64,000 nucleotides of DNA, from NCBI GenBank assembly GCA_964627665.1, contig CAZVKG010000002.1:43290-107289 (forward strand), written 5' to 3'. The notes below the pieces were generated by a model. That model saw nothing but the letters and a program-made list of their open reading frames with translations. It ran no database searches and had not been told where the DNA came from. Positions 59,216 through 64,000 of this stretch are shown here, piece by piece (the first letter of the stretch is position 1; each line of letters opens with the position of its first letter). A program made the position numbers and the translations under genes. This DNA is from UBA1351 sp964627665 (GTDB taxonomy: Bacteria; Bacillota; Clostridia; Lachnospirales; Vallitaleaceae).

Positions 59216-60904
59216 ATGATTGATTTAAAAGCAAAACCATTTAATTTAGAGGATGAACAAATAAATTGGGTTCAAAAAATGTTAAGTTCAATGGATGATG
59301 AAAAAAAAATAGAACAATTATTTTGTCCATTGCTATTTTCTGATGACCCAGGGTACTTAGGGATGATGGTAAAAAAATACAATTTTGGAGGTCTGATGTT
59401 CAGACCTGGAAAGGCGAGTGAAATTAAATCGGCGATTGAAGCGATTAATGCCAACAGTCAGATTCCTCTTTTTTTATCAGCAAATCTAGAAGATGGAGGG
59501 TCAGGTATCTCAAACGAGGGGACTTATGTTGGACGCCAAATGCTCATTGCTGCCACAGGAAAATCCGAACGTGCATATCAGTTAGGACAAATATGTGGCA
59601 AAGAAGGAAAAGCTATTGGATTGAATTTAACATTCTCTCCCATTGTTGATATTGATATGAACTATACAAATCCGATAACAAATGTAAGAACATATGGAGA
59701 TGATTCAAAAGTTGTCCATGAGATGGCAGCAGAGTACATTCGTGGATTAGAAGAATCGGATGTTATGCCAACAATAAAACATTTTCCGGGAGATGGTGTT
59801 GATGGAAGAGACCAACATTTAGTGACGTCCGTCAATACTTTAACTTTAGATGAGTGGGAAGCATCTTTTGGAAGCATTTATCGACCATTGATTGACAGTG
59901 GTGTGCCAACGGTGATGATTGGTCATATTGCAATGCCAGCGATGGAAGAGTTTTATACTAAAGGAAAATGCAATAAAGTTATACCTGCAACACTATCAAA
60001 AAATATTGTCAGTGGATACTTACGAAAAGAATTGAAATTTAATGGTTTAGTTATTACTGATGCATCACCCATGGTGGGTTTGATGGCAGTGTCAAAACGA
60101 GAAGAAGCAGTTCCCCTTACCATTGAAAATGGTTGTGATATGTTTTTGTTCACACGTGATTTAGAAGAAGATATTCAATATATGAAAGCTGGATATAAAA
60201 ATGGCTTGCTGTCAAAAAAGCGACTCGATGAGGCCGTGACACGTATATTGGCTTTAAAAGCTGCTAGAATATTAAGGGATAAAAATTTAGAAAAAAATCA
60301 AAAACAGTACCCACTTGAAGTTGTTGGACATCCTGATCATCAATTAATCGCAGAACAAATTGCGGATGAAGGAGTTACTTTAGTTAAAGATAATGACAAC
60401 CTATTGCCTATATCTCCCAAGGAACATAAGCGTGTTCTTTTACAAATATTAGGAAATTTTGATTCGAATGACCGAGTCTATAAGCACTTTGAATCAAAGC
60501 TTAAAAGTGAAGGATTTGAGATAACGAAATATATACCAGAAACGTTGGAAACCATTTTTATTCACAGTCAAGTGCGTGAATTTAAGAAAAAGTATGATTT
60601 AGTTATTTATATTGGAAACATTGAAAATGCAAGTAATCAAACAGTAGCACGCATTCATTGGCATACACTTTTTGGAGCCGGTAATAATTTGCCTTGGTTT
60701 GCGCAAGAAGTACCAACACTTTTTATCAGTGTCGGGAATCCGTATCATCTATATGATGTACCTATGATACAGACCTATATTAATGCCTACTGTCATGCAC
60801 CAACAGTTATTGAAGCCGTATTAGAAAAACTCCTTGGAAAAAGTTCATTTAAAGGTAAGTCACCTGTTGATCCTTTTTGTGGATTGTGGGATGCGCGATT
60901 ATAA
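59216..60904 (+). CDS. GH3 glycosidase, beta-N-acetylglucosaminidase (NagZ) subgroup
   Basis: Cytoplasmic GH3 enzyme of 562 residues. The barrel holds the NagZ-type loop KHFPGDG with Asp199-Gln-His201, close to the KHFPG(H/L)G-x4-D(S/T)H pattern that provides a His/Asp acid-base dyad, and the nucleophile Asp282 in GLVITDAS. A second alpha/beta domain starts near residue 395 (DEGVTLVKDNDNLLPIS). AGGAGGG precedes ATG 59216. The NagZ pattern favours removal of beta-GlcNAc, but two positions of the loop differ from the classical form, and a beta-glucosidase or phosphorylase activity is possible. Confidence 0.88.
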   Translation: MIDLKAKPFNLEDEQINWVQKMLSSMDDEKKIEQLFCPLLFSDDPGYLGMMVKKYNFGGLMFRPGKASEIKSAIEAINANSQIPLFLSANLEDGGSGISNEGTYVGRQMLIAATGKSERAYQLGQICGKEGKAIGLNLTFSPIVDIDMNYTNPITNVRTYGDDSKVVHEMAAEYIRGLEESDVMPTIKHFPGDGVDGRDQHLVTSVNTLTLDEWEASFGSIYRPLIDSGVPTVMIGHIAMPAMEEFYTKGKCNKVIPATLSKNIVSGYLRKELKFNGLVITDASPMVGLMAVSKREEAVPLTIENGCDMFLFTRDLEEDIQYMKAGYKNGLLSKKRLDEAVTRILALKAARILRDKNLEKNQKQYPLEVVGHPDHQLIAEQIADEGVTLVKDNDNLLPISPKEHKRVLLQILGNFDSNDRVYKHFESKLKSEGFEITKYIPETLETIFIHSQVREFKKKYDLVIYIGNIENASNQTVARIHWHTLFGAGNNLPWFAQEVPTLFISVGNPYHLYDVPMIQTYINAYCHAPTVIEAVLEKLLGKSSFKGKSPVDPFCGLWDARL

Positions 60905-60931
60905 TATTAGCATTATTTAGGAAGGTTAACT

Positions 60932-63637
60932 ATGAAAATAAATAAATTAAAAGTCAATCATCAATATAACCCAATTGGTATCTGCGGAGAAGAAATCAAA
61001 TTGAGCTTTGAGGTAACTGAAGGGTATCTCTATGAAATCAAAATTTATAAGGATGACGAAACGACATTAGTACATAATCAAGTAGTCGAAAGAAACGAAG
61101 TTTCAGGTATTTATATTGATTTTCCTTATGAAAAAGGACGTCGTTATTATTGGTGCGTTACCTCGGATCGATACACTAGTGCTATGGCCTATTTTGAAAT
61201 TGCCAATGACTTGGCTAATAAATTCATAACACCAACTTCTCCAATAAATGTGCCTAAGTTTTTTACAACATTTGAAGTAAAAGAGATTGTGGATGCAAGG
61301 CTAATCATTACAGGCCTAGGTTTATACCGTGCATACATAAATGGAATAAAAGTTGGCGATAATTATTTAACCCCTTTTTTTAACGATTATGATGACTACG
61401 TTCGTTATCAAACATATGATATTTATCATTTGTTGAAATCTGAAACAAACAAGATTGAAGTCATCGTAGGTGATGGATGGTATAAGAGCCGATTTGGAAT
61501 TGATCAATTTAGTGGAAAAAATACTTACGGAAACCAGTATCTTTTAAGTGCGAAAATCATATTGTGTTATGAAGATGGTTCAACAAAAAGCATAGAAACA
61601 AACAAGAACTGGAAATGTCAATCTTCTTTTATTCAAGAGACGTCAATCTATGATGGAGAGATTCGTAATGATTTAATTAATACAGATGAAGAAGTCGAGA
61701 CTAAAGTGATTTATACGGACTATCATTTGGTTCCTGATTTTTCATCGCCAATTCGAGCAAAAATCCAATTAAAACCTGAATTGATTATTAATTCTGAGGG
61801 AGAAAAAATACTGGATTTCAAGCAAAATATGGTCGGTGTTTGCCGTTTTAAAAATACCTTGGCACGAGGTCAAAAAATCAAATTATCATTTGGAGAGATT
61901 TTGCAAAACAATGCATTTTATAATAAGAATTATAGAACGGCAAAATCGATTTACGAATATGTATCTGACGGGATTGAGAAAGAAGTAGAAGCCTTATTTA
62001 CATTTTATGGATTCAGATATGTTTTGGTGGAAGGTCTTGAAGATGTTCATCCGGAGGACTTTACCGGTATTGTGCTTTATTCAGATTTGGAAGAGACGTT
62101 AAGTGTAGAGACGAGTCATGATAAGTTGAATCAACTAATGAAAAATGCTTTATGGGGACAACGTGGCAATTTTTTAGATGTTCCGACAGATTGTCCGCAA
62201 CGTGATGAACGGCTGGGATGGACAGCAGATGCTCAAGTATTTCTAAATACAGCCTGTTATCATATGGATGCCTTTAATTTTTATAAAAAATATATGCGTG
62301 ATCTACGATATGATCAAGTCACATATTATGACGGTGATTTACCAATGTACTCACCCTCCTTAAAAAAATCGGCAGGAAATGGAGGAGCAGTATGGTCGGA
62401 TGCAGCAACGATTATTCCGTGGAATCTTTATCAAGCATATGGGGATCGAGTTCAGTTGCAAAAAAATTATATGATGATGAAAGATTATGTTCAGACCTTG
62501 ATTCAAAGAGATGAAGAGAATAATAACACACATATTATTCAGCAGGGATTTACTTTTGGCGATTGGCTAGCTCAGGATGGTGTCTGTGATCAAGCAATGA
62601 AAGGCGGAACAGACGATACGTATATTAAGACCATGTACTATTATCATAGTTTAATACTTACTGGGAAGACAGCTGAAGTCCTTGGTAAAAAAAATGACGC
62701 TATCACATATTTTCGTTTTGCAGATCAAGTGAAGCAAGCTATTATTAACGAATTTTTCACCAATAATGGACGTTTATCAATTGATACACAAACAGCTTAT
62801 ATTTTAGCACTAACATTTAAAGTCTATATTGATAAGCAACGTGTAATTGAAGCCTTTAACGAACGCTTAAGAAAAGATTTTTATAAAATAAAAACCGGTT
62901 TTGTAGGAACACCGTTGTTATTACCGACTCTGTTTGAGAATGGAATGGTGACAGAAGCTTATCGCATGCTTTTCAATGAGGATTTGCCAGGGTGGTTTTA
63001 TGCTATAAATCTAGGTGCAACTACAATTTGGGAACGATGGAATTCTTTAAATCCAGATGGAGAAATAAGTGGAACATTAATGAATTCATTTAATCATTAT
63101 GCCTTTGGTTCGGTATGTGAAGCCATCTATGCCTATATTGCCGGCTTGAAAAATGAAGAACCCGGGTGGAAAAAAGTATCTATTGCACCAAAGCTAAGTC
63201 ATCAATTATACGATATGAAGATTGTCTACCAATCACCAATCGGAAAGTATGTTGTCGAATGGAATCGTGACAAAAAAAATAACTTCAAAATGAGTGTAAC
63301 CATCCCCTTTGGTGGCGAAGCGACCATAACATTGCCGGATTTTGAAGGCAACTACAATAAAACATTACATGAAGGAACATATCAATATACATATGTTTTA
63401 ACGAAAGATTATATACATCCATTTAGCTGTCATTCATATGTCATGGATCTACTAGAAAATACCGAAGCGAGAGAAATACTTAAAAAAAATTGCCCAATAG
63501 CCTATCATATAGTTGCCGGCGAAAATAAAGAATTTCAAATTATGCGATTTATCGAGTTAAGTTATCTAGATATGTTTGGTCTATCCCAAGAACAAATAAA
63601 AAAAGTTGACAAACTACTTGGTAAAATAGAAGTCTAG
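60932..63637 (+). CDS. GH78 alpha-L-rhamnosidase
   Basis: Inverting rhamnosidase of 901 residues, cytoplasmic. Order: N-terminal beta-sandwich modules (to about 400, including AYINGIKVGDNYLTPFF and YRYVLVEGLED-like strands), then the (alpha/alpha)6 barrel with the signature DVPTDCPQRDERLGWTADAQVF near residues 416-437, GGAVWSDAATIIPWNLY, and the C-terminal TIWERWNSLNPDGEISGT. AGGAAGG precedes ATG 60932. It ends the operon inside a small hairpin. With GH3 it would break a rhamnose and amino-sugar-containing oligosaccharide taken up by the importer. Confidence 0.94.
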   Translation: MKINKLKVNHQYNPIGICGEEIKLSFEVTEGYLYEIKIYKDDETTLVHNQVVERNEVSGIYIDFPYEKGRRYYWCVTSDRYTSAMAYFEIANDLANKFITPTSPINVPKFFTTFEVKEIVDARLIITGLGLYRAYINGIKVGDNYLTPFFNDYDDYVRYQTYDIYHLLKSETNKIEVIVGDGWYKSRFGIDQFSGKNTYGNQYLLSAKIILCYEDGSTKSIETNKNWKCQSSFIQETSIYDGEIRNDLINTDEEVETKVIYTDYHLVPDFSSPIRAKIQLKPELIINSEGEKILDFKQNMVGVCRFKNTLARGQKIKLSFGEILQNNAFYNKNYRTAKSIYEYVSDGIEKEVEALFTFYGFRYVLVEGLEDVHPEDFTGIVLYSDLEETLSVETSHDKLNQLMKNALWGQRGNFLDVPTDCPQRDERLGWTADAQVFLNTACYHMDAFNFYKKYMRDLRYDQVTYYDGDLPMYSPSLKKSAGNGGAVWSDAATIIPWNLYQAYGDRVQLQKNYMMMKDYVQTLIQRDEENNNTHIIQQGFTFGDWLAQDGVCDQAMKGGTDDTYIKTMYYYHSLILTGKTAEVLGKKNDAITYFRFADQVKQAIINEFFTNNGRLSIDTQTAYILALTFKVYIDKQRVIEAFNERLRKDFYKIKTGFVGTPLLLPTLFENGMVTEAYRMLFNEDLPGWFYAINLGATTIWERWNSLNPDGEISGTLMNSFNHYAFGSVCEAIYAYIAGLKNEEPGWKKVSIAPKLSHQLYDMKIVYQSPIGKYVVEWNRDKKNNFKMSVTIPFGGEATITLPDFEGNYNKTLHEGTYQYTYVLTKDYIHPFSCHSYVMDLLENTEAREILKKNCPIAYHIVAGENKEFQIMRFIELSYLDMFGLSQEQIKKVDKLLGKIEV

Positions 63638-63656
63638 TCGATAAGTGTCGACTAGA
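63633..63656 (+). terminator. Hairpin overlapping the end of the rhamnosidase gene
   Basis: TCTAGTCGA-TAAGTG-TCGACTAGA, a perfect 9-bp stem that includes the rhamnosidase stop codon. No proper T tract follows (AATCCTTCT), so it is a weak terminator at best. It also marks the junction with the LysR remnant. Confidence 0.5.
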
Positions 63657-63927
63657 AATCCTTCTAGCAACCGATGATGAAAAATATCGTGAGGAGACTC
63701 AGATTGATCTTATGAAATTAGGAGACCAAGAATTGATTGGGTTAAGAGAAGGACGTATCTTTAGGGCAATGACAGATTCTTATCTGAACAGACTTGGAAT
63801 CCATCTAAACTATTCCCACGAAAGTGATAATCTTGCCATAGTCAGAGAAATCATAGATGCCTTAGGTGGATATGCATTTTACCCGGAAAAAACATGGGGA
63901 GACATTCATAACCCAAAGATTGGTTGA
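63649..63927 (+). pseudogene. Decayed LysR-type regulator, C-terminal fragment
   Basis: The open frame reads RLEILLATDDEKYREETQID, then LMKLGDQELIGLREGRIFRA, MTDSYLNRLGIHLNYSHESD and NLAIVREIIDALGGYAFYPE up to a TGA at 63925-63927. This matches the substrate-binding domain of LysR regulators (the FISLREG-like segment, FESDNPAIVREMI-like segment and the GFWPE-like segment) but has no start codon, no helix-turn-helix and no final strand. The region upstream is the rhamnosidase gene, so the first two thirds of the regulator are gone. It is gene debris and unlikely to be expressed. Confidence 0.7.
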
Positions 63928-64000
63928 AAGGGTAAACAAAGAATAGGTTCTTTCCAAAGTTAGTTGATTTTATAGCAATAAACCGTTATAATTTTGATTA

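Overview
The window reads as a chromosomal piece of an anaerobic, low-GC Gram-positive bacterium of the class Clostridia. The signs are a large one-polypeptide pyruvate:ferredoxin oxidoreductase, a nine-gene V/A-type ATPase operon, AddAB in place of RecBCD, strong AGGAGG ribosome binding sites, and several lipoprotein-based ABC importers. I cannot place it to genus. No rRNA, tRNA, CRISPR array, prophage or intact insertion sequence was seen.

Layout. (1) 1-4.6 kb: the 3' part of a phosphate transporter gene and nifJ. (2) 4.7-18.2 kb: one long co-directional run of a metallophosphoesterase, yjbQ, an unknown 89-aa protein, addB, then V-ATPase subunits H/G, C, I, K, F, E, A, B, D. (3) 18.2-21.3 kb: a CE7 acetylesterase, beta-phosphoglucomutase and a LacI regulator. 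(4) 21.5-31.0 kb: an N-glycan-type locus with an ATPase-less importer, GH130, GH38 and GH20. (5) 31.2-36.4 kb: pyk and addA, the latter separated from its partner addB. (6) 36.4-49.2 kb: a probable reductive pyrimidine (or hydantoin) catabolism locus. It holds a PucR regulator interrupted by one in-frame TGA, a class III aminotransferase, an Fe-alcohol dehydrogenase, two tandem M20 hydrolases, a dihydropyrimidinase, a PreA-type dehydrogenase carrying only the iron-sulfur domain of PreT, and a THI5/NMT1-type ABC importer. (7) 49.3-51.3 kb: a chemoreceptor. (8) 51.6-63.6 kb: an AraC-GH39 fusion regulator divergent from a ribose-type importer, a GH3 and a GH78. (9) 63.65 kb: a decayed LysR fragment.

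How the genes work together. The pyrimidine locus can be read as import of a base, reduction by the PreA-like enzyme, ring opening by the dihydropyrimidinase, decarbamoylation (perhaps by an M20 enzyme), transamination of beta-alanine to malonate semialdehyde, and reduction to 3-hydroxypropionate. The two sugar loci each pair an importer with cytoplasmic glycosidases, so they take up oligosaccharides and finish them inside the cell.

The most unusual signals are: a pair of conserved, covarying hairpin elements at 18187-18391 and 31047-31187, each filling the gap between two convergent genes; the PreT-domain-I/PreA fusion without flavin and NAD domains; the single TGA in pucR; and a 23-bp exact repeat of the end of addA found 15 kb away.
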